Origin: Ramlibacter albus
GTDB taxonomy: Bacteria > Pseudomonadota > Gammaproteobacteria > Burkholderiales > Burkholderiaceae_C
Direction: 5' to 3'
Length of the DNA stretch: 50,257 nucleotides
NCBI RefSeq assembly: GCF_014297445.1
Contig: NZ_JACORU010000020.1
Span: 1 to 50,257 of the forward strand
Below the pieces are notes generated by a model. It was not told the origin of the DNA. It searched no databases and was given only the letters and a program-made list of their open reading frames with translations. A program made the position numbers and the translations under genes. This document shows positions 8,428 through 15,962 of the stretch, one piece after another (within the stretch, counting starts at the first letter, position 1; each line of letters begins with the position of its first letter).

Positions 8428-8586
8428 GGGTTGTTCTTCTTCGTCGGCGCGACCGCGCCGGGGATCGATCCGACCAAGACGTACTCGAATCACTCGCCGA
8501 AGTTCATGGTGGATGAGGATGCGCTGCTGTTGGGGTTGCGGGCGCTGACGCACGTGACTTGCGATTATCTGGAGGCGAACGGCTGA
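8428..8586 (+). pseudogene. diverged duplicate of the M20 amidohydrolase 3' end
   Basis: The sequence aligns without gaps to 7590-7748. By my count 16 of the last 156 bases differ and 48 of 51 residues agree (from LFFFVGATAPGIDPTK to CDYLEANG-stop). Most changes are silent third-position changes, so this tail comes from a gene that evolved under selection, such as a paralogue or another strain's orthologue, and not from a fresh duplication. No start or upstream part is present. It is a remnant marking where the toxin-antitoxin pair or the upstream amidohydrolase recombined in. Confidence 0.88.
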
Positions 8587-8593
8587 TCCGAAG

Positions 8594-8935
8594 TCAACGC
8601 AACGAATCCACTCGAACCGTGGGATTGAAATGCGCAAGTAACAGGTAGTCGTTCCACCCGAGCCTTCCCTGGAGAACCACGATCCAGCGGTGGCTCAACC
8701 AGGATCGCATCGCTGCATTCTGGTTGATAGCTGCCAACAACTCGCGCCAAATGATTCCAGGACGGGTGGCATCGATCGAGAGATTGCAGTAGTCACGAGC
8801 GGCATTGACCCGAACTGCGACACTGCCTCTGGCGCTACCCGCTACTGCATGGATCACGTGAAGCAGGGTGTCGATGCGAGACAGCGCCGAAGGCGCACCG
8901 ATGCCCTGGATTTGGATATCGATCAAACGTGACAT
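8594..8935 (-). CDS. hypothetical protein
   Basis: Open frame of 113 aa, starting MSRLIDIQIQGIGAPSALSRIDTL. I do not recognise a family. It looks like a soluble mixed alpha/beta protein with no signal peptide or membrane helix. No clear ribosome binding site precedes the ATG. It starts the downstream end of a group of small minus-strand genes and ends just after the amidohydrolase remnant. The protein reads plausibly, but homologues would be needed to confirm it is expressed. Confidence 0.5.
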   Translation of the reverse strand: MSRLIDIQIQGIGAPSALSRIDTLLHVIHAVAGSARGSVAVRVNAARDYCNLSIDATRPGIIWRELLAAINQNAAMRSWLSHRWIVVLQGRLGWNDYLLLAHFNPTVRVDSLR

Positions 8936-9002
8936 GGCGTCAACGGGTCAGATTCCAACTTCAAGGTCCGAGGAGTGGGCATCGAACTACTCTCGGTCAC
9001 GA

Positions 9003-9290
9003 TCACCACTGGTTGAAGGCGGCTGCGCCGGAGATCAGCACAAGTACGGCGACCACGAGTCCAAGTGCAAGCGCGAACGCAGTCAAGGGGCGGCCTGACA
9101 TGACCGGGTGATGACGGCGGAAAAGTGCTTGGACACCGGGGACTACAAAAGCGAAACATGCGCCGGCTACGAGCGCCAGCACGAAGAAACCGGGGCCTGA
9201 ATTCCCAACGACGGAGCTGACAATGAGCCCGACTGCAAGGCAGGGGCCGAGCAGCCAAGACGCTTTCTCGATGACTCGCTCTCTATTCAT
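9003..9290 (-). CDS. small membrane protein
   Basis: A 95-aa protein with about three predicted membrane helices (LLGPCLAVGLIVSSVVG, FFVLALVAGACFAFVVPGV and LTAFALALGLVVAVLVLISG), separated by a basic loop (ALFRRHHPVMSGRP). Its start overlaps the stop of the upstream Sel1 gene by 4 bp (ATGA), which supports translation and a shared operon. I do not recognise the family or its role. Confidence 0.65.
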   Translation of the reverse strand: MNRERVIEKASWLLGPCLAVGLIVSSVVGNSGPGFFVLALVAGACFAFVVPGVQALFRRHHPVMSGRPLTAFALALGLVVAVLVLISGAAAFNQW

Positions 9291-9766
9291 GCGCGAATGC
9301 CTCGATCTGCAAGAAATTGCACGGCGTCATCATCCCCCGCACGCGCGGCGCTTTTCACCAGTTCGAGCCCATCGACAGGCAGCGAAGGCATGCCATTGAT
9401 GGCAGCCATCAGATTCAGCCCGTGAAGGAACATCGCCTTCGCGTGACCACGATCAGCTGCTTCCTTGAAGAGGGCGGCGGCACGGTACGTGTCGCGTTCG
9501 ACGAGATCGCCGGCATCGTAGCAGGCTCCCAATGCGTAGAGCGCGGGCGGGTACCCAGCTTGCGCAGAGCGGGTCAAGAGTTCGAGGCTTCGCTTCTCGA
9601 ACTCGGCATCCGATTCAGAGCCGGCGATACTGAACGTTGAATACAGGAATAGCGCTTCCGGAACACCGTCTCTCACCAGCGGCGCCAAAAGCCTGGACGC
9701 CCGCTTGAACTCCCCGCGCTCCATCTCGGCGCGTACCTGACTCAATCGCTTTTCGAATTCACCCAT
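9287..9766 (-). CDS. Sel1-repeat protein
   Basis: A 159-aa helical repeat protein. Sel1/TPR-like repeats are visible: LLTRSAQAGYPPALYALGACYDAGD, then ALFKEAADRGHAKAMFLHGLNLM, then LVKSAARAGDDDAVQFLADRG. Such repeats usually form protein-binding scaffolds. There is no signal peptide, so a cytoplasmic location is likely. It is coupled to the small membrane protein downstream by a 4-bp overlap, so the two may act together; what they bind is unknown. Confidence 0.72.
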   Translation of the reverse strand: MGEFEKRLSQVRAEMERGEFKRASRLLAPLVRDGVPEALFLYSTFSIAGSESDAEFEKRSLELLTRSAQAGYPPALYALGACYDAGDLVERDTYRAAALFKEAADRGHAKAMFLHGLNLMAAINGMPSLPVDGLELVKSAARAGDDDAVQFLADRGIRA

Positions 9767-9793
9767 GCGGAACTCATCAGGTACTCGACTCGT

Positions 9794-10045
9794 TCAAACG
9801 GGATCCAGCTTCTGCCCATTGAGCGTGACATAGACATCATGAAGATGCGTCGGCGCCCCCGGAGCGTAGACCGTCAGAAGCGAGCCGGCGTATCCCACGG
9901 TGAATTCTGGAACTCCGCCCATTTCCTGGCACTCCGCGTGCACCTTTACCTGCGCGTGCGCAGGCATTTCGAAGGATTCCGCGTAGGGCTCCAGACTAAA
10001 TCGGACCGGCACGTCCGATTCGTTCCAGAGCGCGATAGTGACCAT
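9794..10045 (-). CDS. hypothetical protein
   Basis: An 83-aa protein from MVTIALWNESDVPVRFSLEPYAESFEMP. Its beta-rich pattern (short strands, YAESFEMPAHAQVKVHAE, LLTVYAPG, HDVYVTLNGQ) suggests a small immunoglobulin-like sandwich, which is inference only. A GTG at 10120 would add 25 residues with poor sequence character, so the ATG is preferred. It lies 27 bp upstream of the Sel1 gene on the same strand and could be part of that unit. Confidence 0.55.
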   Translation of the reverse strand: MVTIALWNESDVPVRFSLEPYAESFEMPAHAQVKVHAECQEMGGVPEFTVGYAGSLLTVYAPGAPTHLHDVYVTLNGQKLDPV

Positions 10046-10253
10046 GAGCACTGTTGAAGCCACCGTTTCAGGATGTCGCGCACACAACTTCGCACCCGGC
10101 CGCACCTCGTTGCGAGGCACAGCCGCCCTCCTGGACTGCTACTGCTTACTGCTGCGCGCGAGTGTAATGAGGGCCTCGGCGCGGCTCAAGAATCGGCGCG
10201 AGGCGGGTTGTACCCGCGCCACTTCATACTTCCGGCTGGGTTGCGCGGTGTCG
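10046..10253. other. intergenic region without a supported gene
   Basis: This 208-bp stretch lies between the DctM-like gene and the small-gene group. It holds one hairpin, GCGGGT-TGT-ACCCGC (10203-10217), which could end transcription or stabilise the RNA of the TRAP operon although no T-run follows. Reading frames here look like noise. I see no promoter I would defend. Confidence 0.4.
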
Positions 10254-11573
10254 CTAACCCACGTACTTCACCAGCCACAAAGAAATTGCCGGAAAGAACA
10301 GGAGCAGCAACGTCCGCAGCGTGTCGCTCACCAAAAACGGCATCACGCCACGGTAACTCTCGGCGATCGGCACATCGCGCGCCATGCCGTTCACCACGTA
10401 CACGTTCAATCCAACAGGCGGCGCCAGCAGCCCGAACTCCACCACCATCAGCACCATGATGCCGAACCAGATGGCCACCGACTCCTTCGGCATCCCGAAA
10501 TCCAGCCCCATCACCATCGGGAAGAAGATGGGGATCGTGAGCAGGATCATCGACAGCTCGTCCATCACCGCGCCGAGCACCACGTAGAACAGCAGGATCG
10601 CGGCCACCACCATCAGCGGCGACAGGCCCCAGCTGCCGACCACGGCCGCGAGCTGGTTGGGCACCTGCGTGAGCGCGAGCGCGGAGTTCATCAGGTCCGC
10701 GCCGATGAAGATCAGGAAGATCATCGCGGAGCTCTCGGCCGTGGCGTAGAAGCAGTGCTTGAATTTCTGCCACGTGATCTCGCGCTTGATCAGCGCTGCG
10801 ACGAAGGTGGAAGCCGCGCCGACACCGGCGCCTTCGGTGGGCGTGAACAGGCCGCCGTAGATGCCGCCGAACACGATGAGGAAGATGATCGCGATGGGTG
10901 CGATGCCCCAGAACGCGTGCAGCGTGAGCTTCGTCGGCTCGTCGTCCACATCCGGCGCATGGCCGGGCACGAGGCGCACGTAGACGGCGATGGCGGCCAT
11001 GTAGCCGAACATCGCGATGATGCCGGGGATCATCGCCGCGGCGAACAGCTTGGCGATGTTCTGCTCGGTAAGGATCGCGTAGATCACGAGCGGCACCGAC
11101 GGCGGGATCAGGATGCCCAGCGTGCCCGCGGCCGCGAGCGTGCCGGTGGCGAGCCGCCCCGAATACCCGTGGCGCTTCATCTCCGGCAACGCCACCGAGG
11201 TGATCGTCGCCGCCGTCGCCACCGACGACCCGCAGATCGCACCGAACGCAGCACAGGCCAGCACGGCCGCCATCGCGAGGCCGCCGCGGAACCGCCCCAT
11301 CACGCCCGCCGCAAACTCGAAGAGCGCCTTGCTGATGCCGCCCTGCGTTGCGAAGTGCCCCATCAGGATGAACAGCGGGATCACCGACAGGTCGTAGCTC
11401 GCGAAGCGCGCGAAGGCCTGGTTGTCGAGGAAACTCAGGAACGGGTGCCAGCCCGTCTGCATCACGTAGCCGATGGCACCCGCGACGAACATGGCGATGG
11501 AGATCGGCGTGCGGATCGCCATCAGCACCAGCATGATGGCGAAGATGACGAGGGTCAGCGCCAACGGGCTCAT
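10254..11573 (-). CDS. TRAP transporter large permease, DctM type
   Basis: Large membrane subunit of a tripartite ATP-independent periplasmic transporter, 439 aa, with the many hydrophobic helices expected of the family. Typical segments are FVAGAIGYVMQTG, SVIPLFILMGHFATQGG, ACAAFGAICGSSVATAATITSVALPEM, GTLGILIPPSVPLVIYAILTEQNI and GLFTPTEGAGVGA. The start ATG overlaps the DctQ stop (ATGA). It drives Na+ or proton-coupled uptake of an organic anion delivered by a DctP protein. No DctP gene is in this window. Position after the gentisate genes suggests an aromatic or dicarboxylate substrate. Its last 19 bases recur at 8409-8427. Confidence 0.93.
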   Translation of the reverse strand: MSPLALTLVIFAIMLVLMAIRTPISIAMFVAGAIGYVMQTGWHPFLSFLDNQAFARFASYDLSVIPLFILMGHFATQGGISKALFEFAAGVMGRFRGGLAMAAVLACAAFGAICGSSVATAATITSVALPEMKRHGYSGRLATGTLAAAGTLGILIPPSVPLVIYAILTEQNIAKLFAAAMIPGIIAMFGYMAAIAVYVRLVPGHAPDVDDEPTKLTLHAFWGIAPIAIIFLIVFGGIYGGLFTPTEGAGVGAASTFVAALIKREITWQKFKHCFYATAESSAMIFLIFIGADLMNSALALTQVPNQLAAVVGSWGLSPLMVVAAILLFYVVLGAVMDELSMILLTIPIFFPMVMGLDFGMPKESVAIWFGIMVLMVVEFGLLAPPVGLNVYVVNGMARDVPIAESYRGVMPFLVSDTLRTLLLLFFPAISLWLVKYVG

Positions 11574-12055
11574 GCGTGCGCCTCCGGCTCTTCCGCGGGG
11601 AAGCCGAAGGCTGCTTGCCACAGGCCGATCACGGTCGTGAGCACGAACGCCGGCACCATCGCCGCATAGACGATCCACTGCGGCACGCCGAGCATCTGGC
11701 TTTCCGAATGCGTGGTCCACGCGTTCCAGCCGCCCAGCGACGTGCGCCACGCAAGCGCCGCGAAGCAGATGGCGAGCATCAGCGCGCCGAAGCGGTCCAG
11801 CGCGTCATTGGTGCGCTGGCTGGCCTTGGCGGTGAAGAAGTCGACGATGATGTTGCCGCGGCGGACCTGGCACCACGGCATGAAGAGGGCGATGGCCGCG
11901 CCGGTGGCCACGCCGGTGAGTTCGAAGTCACCGACGAGCGTCCAGCCCGTGGTGTTGCGGCCGATCAGGCTCGCGCAGGTCATGAGCGTGATGCCCGTGA
12001 GCAGCACGCCGGCGAGGACCGCGCAGGCCTTCGCCAGGATTTCCAGGACGCGCAA
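11570..12055 (-). CDS. TRAP transporter small permease, DctQ type
   Basis: Small membrane subunit, 161 aa, with four helices: LAKACAVLAGVLLTGITLMTC, LTGVATGAAIALFMPWCQ, FGALMLAICFAALAWRT and IVYAAMVPAFVLTTVIGLW. The R-RGNI-VDFF segment after helix 2 is characteristic of DctQ. It forms a complex with the DctM protein whose gene overlaps its stop by 4 bp. A 45-bp gap separates it from the fumarylpyruvate hydrolase-like gene upstream on the same strand, so it may belong to the same transcript. Confidence 0.9.
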   Translation of the reverse strand: MRVLEILAKACAVLAGVLLTGITLMTCASLIGRNTTGWTLVGDFELTGVATGAAIALFMPWCQVRRGNIIVDFFTAKASQRTNDALDRFGALMLAICFAALAWRTSLGGWNAWTTHSESQMLGVPQWIVYAAMVPAFVLTTVIGLWQAAFGFPAEEPEAHA

Positions 12056-12100
12056 TCGAAGCTCCTCTTCTTTTTATGCTGCGCGTCCCGGAGGTGTCGG

Positions 12101-12805
12101 TCAGCGCGCAGCGGCGATTGTGACCGAAAGCGGGGTCAGCCCCGCCACGCCGCCTTCGAGCTTGTCGCCCGCCACGACGGCGGCCACGCCTTCGGGCGTG
12201 CCCGTGAAGATCAGGTCGCCGGGCGCCAGCTCCCACGCGGCGGAGAGGTGCTCGATGATCTCGCCGAGGTTCCAGATCAACTTGCTGACGCTGCTTCGCT
12301 GGCGGTCCTGGCCATTGACCTTGAGGTAGATCTCCGCGTTGGCGATGTCACCGGCCTGCGCGGCGGGCGTGATCGGGCCGATGGGCGCGCTCTGCTCGAA
12401 GCTCTTGCCGATCTCCCACGGGCGGCCCTGCTTCTTCATCTCGCCCTGCAGGTCGCGGCGGGTCATGTCCAGGCCCACGGCGTAGCCCCAGATGTGCTTC
12501 ATCGCATCGGCGGCCTTGATGTTGCGGCCACCCGTTCCGATGCACGCCACGAGCTCGATCTCGTGGTGCAGGTCTTTGGTGAGGCTCGGGTAGGCGATGG
12601 TGCCCGTCTCGCCCGCGTTGACAGGCACGACGGCATCAGCGGGCTTGAAGAAGAAGAAGGGCGGCTCACGGCCGGTGAAGCCCATCTCCTTGGCGTGCTC
12701 CACGTAGTTGCGGCCCACGCAGATGACGCGGCGCACCGGGAAGCGCTCGCTGCGGCCGACGACGGGGACGCTCGCGGCGGGTGCGGGGGGGAAGACGTAA
12801 CTCAT
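12101..12805 (-). CDS. fumarylacetoacetate hydrolase family protein, probable fumarylpyruvate hydrolase
   Basis: A 234-aa FAH-family enzyme. The metal ligands are E82 and E84 (HHEIEL) and D113 (VGLDMTRRDLQ); the catalytic-loop RNY and the FTGTPEGVAAV signature are intact. In the gentisate pathway this enzyme splits fumarylpyruvate to fumarate and pyruvate. That role is supported by the gene directly upstream (gentisate dioxygenase, ATGA overlap) and an isomerase at 20224. Length fits the short fumarylpyruvate hydrolase group and not the long mammalian-type FAH. Another 2-keto-acid substrate remains possible. Confidence 0.87.
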   Translation of the reverse strand: MSYVFPPAPAASVPVVGRSERFPVRRVICVGRNYVEHAKEMGFTGREPPFFFFKPADAVVPVNAGETGTIAYPSLTKDLHHEIELVACIGTGGRNIKAADAMKHIWGYAVGLDMTRRDLQGEMKKQGRPWEIGKSFEQSAPIGPITPAAQAGDIANAEIYLKVNGQDRQRSSVSKLIWNLGEIIEHLSAAWELAPGDLIFTGTPEGVAAVVAGDKLEGGVAGLTPLSVTIAAAR

Positions 12806-13839
12806 GACAACCTTTCTTCGTGGTGGATGCCCAGCGCCTGCTGCACGGGGCGGTCGGAATAACTGAACAGCACGCAGCCGCGCTCCGACTGGAGGCGGGC
12901 AGTGTGCCATGACGGAATGACGAAGTGGTCGCGCGGGCCGAATGCGAACGTTTGTTCGTGGTCGCCGCGGGTGACGGTGACGCGGCCTTCGCCCTCGACC
13001 ACGCTGTAGATACCGCCGTCGGTCTGGCGCCACGGCTTGCCTGTGAAGCCCGCGGGCAGCTTCTGCATGAAGGTGCCGATGGTGGGCATGGGCCAGCCGC
13101 CGGTGAGCGGGTTGGTGTAGCGAAGCTTCACGCCGTCGTACGGGTCGATGGGCGCGGAGGTCTCCAGTTGGTCCAGCGCCTCGCGGCTGCGCTCGTAGGG
13201 GTAGCTGAAGATCGGCGACGTGGCGCCGTAAGGCGAGTCGTGCCGCACCGGCGCCATGTTGTGGCCGAAGCGCGCGAAGCTGGTGCCTTCGGGGCGGCTC
13301 AAGGTCTGCGACTTGCGCGTGTCGTTCTCGGCGAAGCCCGCGTCGAAGAAACGGATGATGGGGATGTCGAGGCCGTCGAGCCAGACGACCGGCACGTCCG
13401 AATCGTTGCCGTGGTCGTGCCACGTCCAACTCGGCGTGATGATGAAGTCGCCGGGCTGCATCGTGGTGCGCTCGCCGTCCACAGCGGTGAATGCGCCGGA
13501 GCCTTCGACGATGAAGCGCAAGGCGCTTTGCGTGTGGCGGTGGCTCGGCGCGATCTCGCCGGGCAGGATCAGTTGAAGGCCGGCGTACAGCGATTGCGTG
13601 ATGGCCGACTGGCCGCGAAGCGCCGGGTTCTCCAGGATCAGCACGCGGCGCACGGCCTCTTCGGCGGTGATCGCTTCGCCCGCGCGCATGAGGAAGGGCC
13701 GCACCTCGTCGTATTTCCAGAAGGCGGGCACGCACGGCGTGTTCGGCTTCTGCGGCACGAGGGCGTGCAGCACCTCCCACAGCGGCGTGAGGTTGTGCGG
13801 GTTCATGTCCGCGTACAGCTGTTTGCGAACTTCGTTCAT
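12802..13839 (-). CDS. gtdA: gentisate 1,2-dioxygenase-like bicupin
   Basis: Ring-cleaving dioxygenase of 345 aa, a usual length for the family. The first cupin carries the Fe(II) ligands H100 and H102 (PSHRHTQSALRFIVEG) and H141 (WTWHDHGN); the second cupin (GGIYSVVEGEGRVTV..FVIPSWH) completes the bicupin. It converts gentisate to maleylpyruvate. Related enzymes accept salicylate, 5-aminosalicylate, 5-nitrosalicylate or 1-hydroxy-2-naphthoate, so the exact substrate is open. It overlaps both neighbours by 4 bp: FAD oxidoreductase upstream, FAH hydrolase downstream. Confidence 0.88.
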   Translation of the reverse strand: MNEVRKQLYADMNPHNLTPLWEVLHALVPQKPNTPCVPAFWKYDEVRPFLMRAGEAITAEEAVRRVLILENPALRGQSAITQSLYAGLQLILPGEIAPSHRHTQSALRFIVEGSGAFTAVDGERTTMQPGDFIITPSWTWHDHGNDSDVPVVWLDGLDIPIIRFFDAGFAENDTRKSQTLSRPEGTSFARFGHNMAPVRHDSPYGATSPIFSYPYERSREALDQLETSAPIDPYDGVKLRYTNPLTGGWPMPTIGTFMQKLPAGFTGKPWRQTDGGIYSVVEGEGRVTVTRGDHEQTFAFGPRDHFVIPSWHTARLQSERGCVLFSYSDRPVQQALGIHHEERLS

Positions 13840-15167
13840 TGAACGTCCTTGCCGAGGTAAGCGCCTTCGTGTTCGAGGCGCGATTGCAGGTCCTTCACGT
13901 CGACGCTCGCGTTGCGCAGGTGCAGGTGCGCGGCAATGCCGGCCGCCTGGCCCATCACGAAGCAGGCGCCCGTCACGCGCGCGGCCGACTGCGCCTCGTG
14001 CGACATCGACGCGCAGCGGCCCGCGACCCACACGTTGTCCAGGCCCTGCGGCACGGTCATGCGATAGGGCAGGTGGTTGAAGCCGCGGCTTTCCGGAATC
14101 TTCGGCCAGCGGAATTCCACGTCGCCCTTCAGGTGCAGCTCCAGCGGCCAGCCATTGACGCCGATGGTGTCGTCGAAGCTCGCGCAATCGAGCACGTCGC
14201 TTTCGGTGAGCTGGTATTGGCCGCGGATGCGCCGCGTCTCGCGAATGCCCACCTGCGGGGCGATGTCGACGATGTAGCTCTTCTCGAAGCCGGGCACTTC
14301 GCGCAAAAAGCCGGCCACCTCCGCGATCTGGCGGCGGCCGAGCATCTCGGCTTCGCTCAGCTCGATGGCATCGGTGCCGTCCATCGCGTCGCCATGTTCG
14401 TTGGCCAGCTGCGTGAGATTGACGCGCCATTCGATGCCGCTCTTCTGCGGGCGGATGATCGGCGTCTTGCGCGGGAACTTGTAGCGGCCTTCTTCTTCGG
14501 CCTTGAGCATCAGTGCGGGGATGGTCTTCCACGCCTCGCCCGCGCGCACGGGGTCGACGTTGTTGATGCGGAACATCGTCGAGGGGTAGAGCATGTTGCC
14601 TTGCCCGTCGCCCTTGTCGAACTTCGCGCCGGCCCAGGCGCACAGGTCGCCGTCGCCGGAGGCATCGATGAAGGCCTGGCCCAGGATGGCACGGCGGCCC
14701 GACTTGGTTTCGACGAGCAGCGTGGTCACGCGCCGCTCGCCATCCATCACGATCGCCGAAGCCCACGCATGGAACAGCACGTGCACGCCGGCCGCCAGCA
14801 TCAGGTCATCGGCGGCGATGTTGTACGCCGCCGTGTCGTAGGCCTGCGCCACCGTCTTGCCGAACAGGTTGTGCGGCGTGTTCAGGCCGCCGAGCCGGTC
14901 GATGCGCGACAGCAGGTCGTCGGCGACGCCGTGCACCACCTGCTTGATCTCCCCGTGCACGTTGGCATGCAGCCCGCAGAAGTTGGTGACGCCCGCGGCG
15001 GTGCCCATGCCGCCCAGGAAGCCGTAGCGTTCGACCAGGATGGTGGAGCGGCCGTTGCGCGCCGCCGCGACAGCCGCGGCCATACCCGCCGGGCCGCCAC
15101 CCAGCACGACGACTTCGTATTCGCCGTAGACCTGGGTCTCCCGTCTGGGCTCGATGATCGCGGTCAT
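13836..15167 (-). CDS. FAD-dependent oxidoreductase
   Basis: A 443-aa flavoprotein. The dinucleotide fold VVVLGGGPAGMAAAVAAARNG is at about 20-40, followed by ERYGFLGGMGTAAGVTNFCGLH, an internal IDASGDGDLCAWAGA motif, and a C-terminal flavin-contact GQAAGIAAHLHL. These fit the FAD_oxidored/FixC-like group. The reaction is not known. It is the first gene of the gentisate operon, directly downstream of a MarR-type operator and overlapping the dioxygenase gene by 4 bp. It may oxidise or reduce the aromatic intermediate before ring cleavage. Confidence 0.82.
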   Translation of the reverse strand: MTAIIEPRRETQVYGEYEVVVLGGGPAGMAAAVAAARNGRSTILVERYGFLGGMGTAAGVTNFCGLHANVHGEIKQVVHGVADDLLSRIDRLGGLNTPHNLFGKTVAQAYDTAAYNIAADDLMLAAGVHVLFHAWASAIVMDGERRVTTLLVETKSGRRAILGQAFIDASGDGDLCAWAGAKFDKGDGQGNMLYPSTMFRINNVDPVRAGEAWKTIPALMLKAEEEGRYKFPRKTPIIRPQKSGIEWRVNLTQLANEHGDAMDGTDAIELSEAEMLGRRQIAEVAGFLREVPGFEKSYIVDIAPQVGIRETRRIRGQYQLTESDVLDCASFDDTIGVNGWPLELHLKGDVEFRWPKIPESRGFNHLPYRMTVPQGLDNVWVAGRCASMSHEAQSAARVTGACFVMGQAAGIAAHLHLRNASVDVKDLQSRLEHEGAYLGKDVQ

Positions 15168-15184
15168 TGAATGCTAAGCATACA
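15168..15184. promoter_or_regulatory. palindromic operator, probably for the MarR regulator
   Basis: ATGCT-A-AGCAT (15171-15181) is a perfect inverted repeat, extended to a 17-bp near-palindrome TGAATGCTAAGCATACA with one mismatch. It lies directly at the start of the FAD oxidoreductase gene and 38 bp before the MarR ATG, inside the 54-bp divergent region. Size and position are those of MarR operators, so one site could repress both directions. This also argues against placing the MarR start at 15171, inside the palindrome. Confidence 0.65.
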
Positions 15185-15221
15185 TAGTAATCCCTCGCGC
15201 CTCAAGCTAAACTCGCCGGCC

Positions 15222-15671
15222 ATGACGCGTGCCTTCGACTTCCGCCATGCCCCGGGCCACCTGATCCGCCGCGCGCACCAGGTGGCGGTGGCGATCTTCA
15301 TGGAAGAGATGGAGGACCACGACGTCACGCCGGTCCAGTTCGCCATCCTCAATGCGCTGATCGATGACCCGGGCGAGGACCAGGTGACGCTGGCACGCCG
15401 CGTTGCGTTCGACGCGGCAACCTCGGGGTCCGTGATCGGCCGGCTGGAAGCGAAAGGCTGGATACGCCGCGAAGCCGATAGCAACGACAAGCGGCGCAAG
15501 CTGCTTTGGGTGACCGAAGAGGGCGCGAAGGCGGCGCAGCGCATGAAGCGCGCCGTGACGAAGGCCCAGGCGCGCATCCTCGGCCCGCTGGACGCGGCCG
15601 AGCGCGAGCAGTTGGTGACGCTGCTGGACCGGCTCGTGGCCGGCCACGACGCCTTCAGTTCACCGGATTGA
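15222..15671 (+). CDS. MarR family transcriptional regulator
   Basis: A 149-aa winged-helix regulator. MTRAFDFRHAPGHLIRRAHQVAVAIFMEEM forms the dimer helix, QVTLARRVAFDAATSGSVIGRLEAKGWIRRE the recognition helix, and DSNDKRRKLLWVTEEG the wing with the DxR motif. MarR proteins commonly respond to aromatic acids. It is divergent from the gentisate operon with a palindrome between, so it probably controls aromatic catabolism. The ATG at 15222 is preferred to 15171. Its last 17 bp overlap the convergent monooxygenase-like gene. Confidence 0.88.
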   Translation: MTRAFDFRHAPGHLIRRAHQVAVAIFMEEMEDHDVTPVQFAILNALIDDPGEDQVTLARRVAFDAATSGSVIGRLEAKGWIRREADSNDKRRKLLWVTEEGAKAAQRMKRAVTKAQARILGPLDAAEREQLVTLLDRLVAGHDAFSSPD

Positions 15672-15948
15672 AGTGCTCCACCAGCGGCGGCTGCGCGAAG
15701 AACGGCCCGATGATCGCGCGCCACTCGGTGAACAGCGGCCCCTGGCGGAAGCCCACGGTGTGGTCCTCCAGCGTGTCCCACTCGATCGTGAGGATGTAGC
15801 GCTCCGGCGTCTCGATGCAGCGCTGCACGCGCGCGTTCTTCGCGCCCTTCGCACGCGATGCGACAGTGGCGATGGCGCGCGTGATGGCTTCTTCGAATTC
15901 GGCCTGCTTGCCGGGCTGGATGCGGATGTCGGCGATCTCGAGGACCAT
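15655..15948 (-). CDS. antibiotic biosynthesis monooxygenase (ABM) family small protein
   Basis: A 97-aa ferredoxin-like-fold protein: MVLEIADIRIQPGKQAEFEEAITRAIATVASRAKG..ERYILTIEWDTLEDHTVGFRQGPLFTEWRAIIGPFF. ABM-family members act as cofactor-free monooxygenases on quinols or as small accessory proteins. AAGGAAAG precedes the ATG. It follows the ferredoxin gene by 14 bp, which places it in the Rieske oxygenase operon. It could handle a hydroquinone or a reactive product of that oxygenase; this is inference. Confidence 0.82.
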   Translation of the reverse strand: MVLEIADIRIQPGKQAEFEEAITRAIATVASRAKGAKNARVQRCIETPERYILTIEWDTLEDHTVGFRQGPLFTEWRAIIGPFFAQPPLVEHFNPVN

Positions 15949-15962
15949 GTTTCTTTCCTTCT

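Noticed and set aside
15171..15221. A longer MarR protein starting at ATG 15171
   Set aside because: That start lies inside the operator palindrome, and the extra 17 residues do not look like family sequence.
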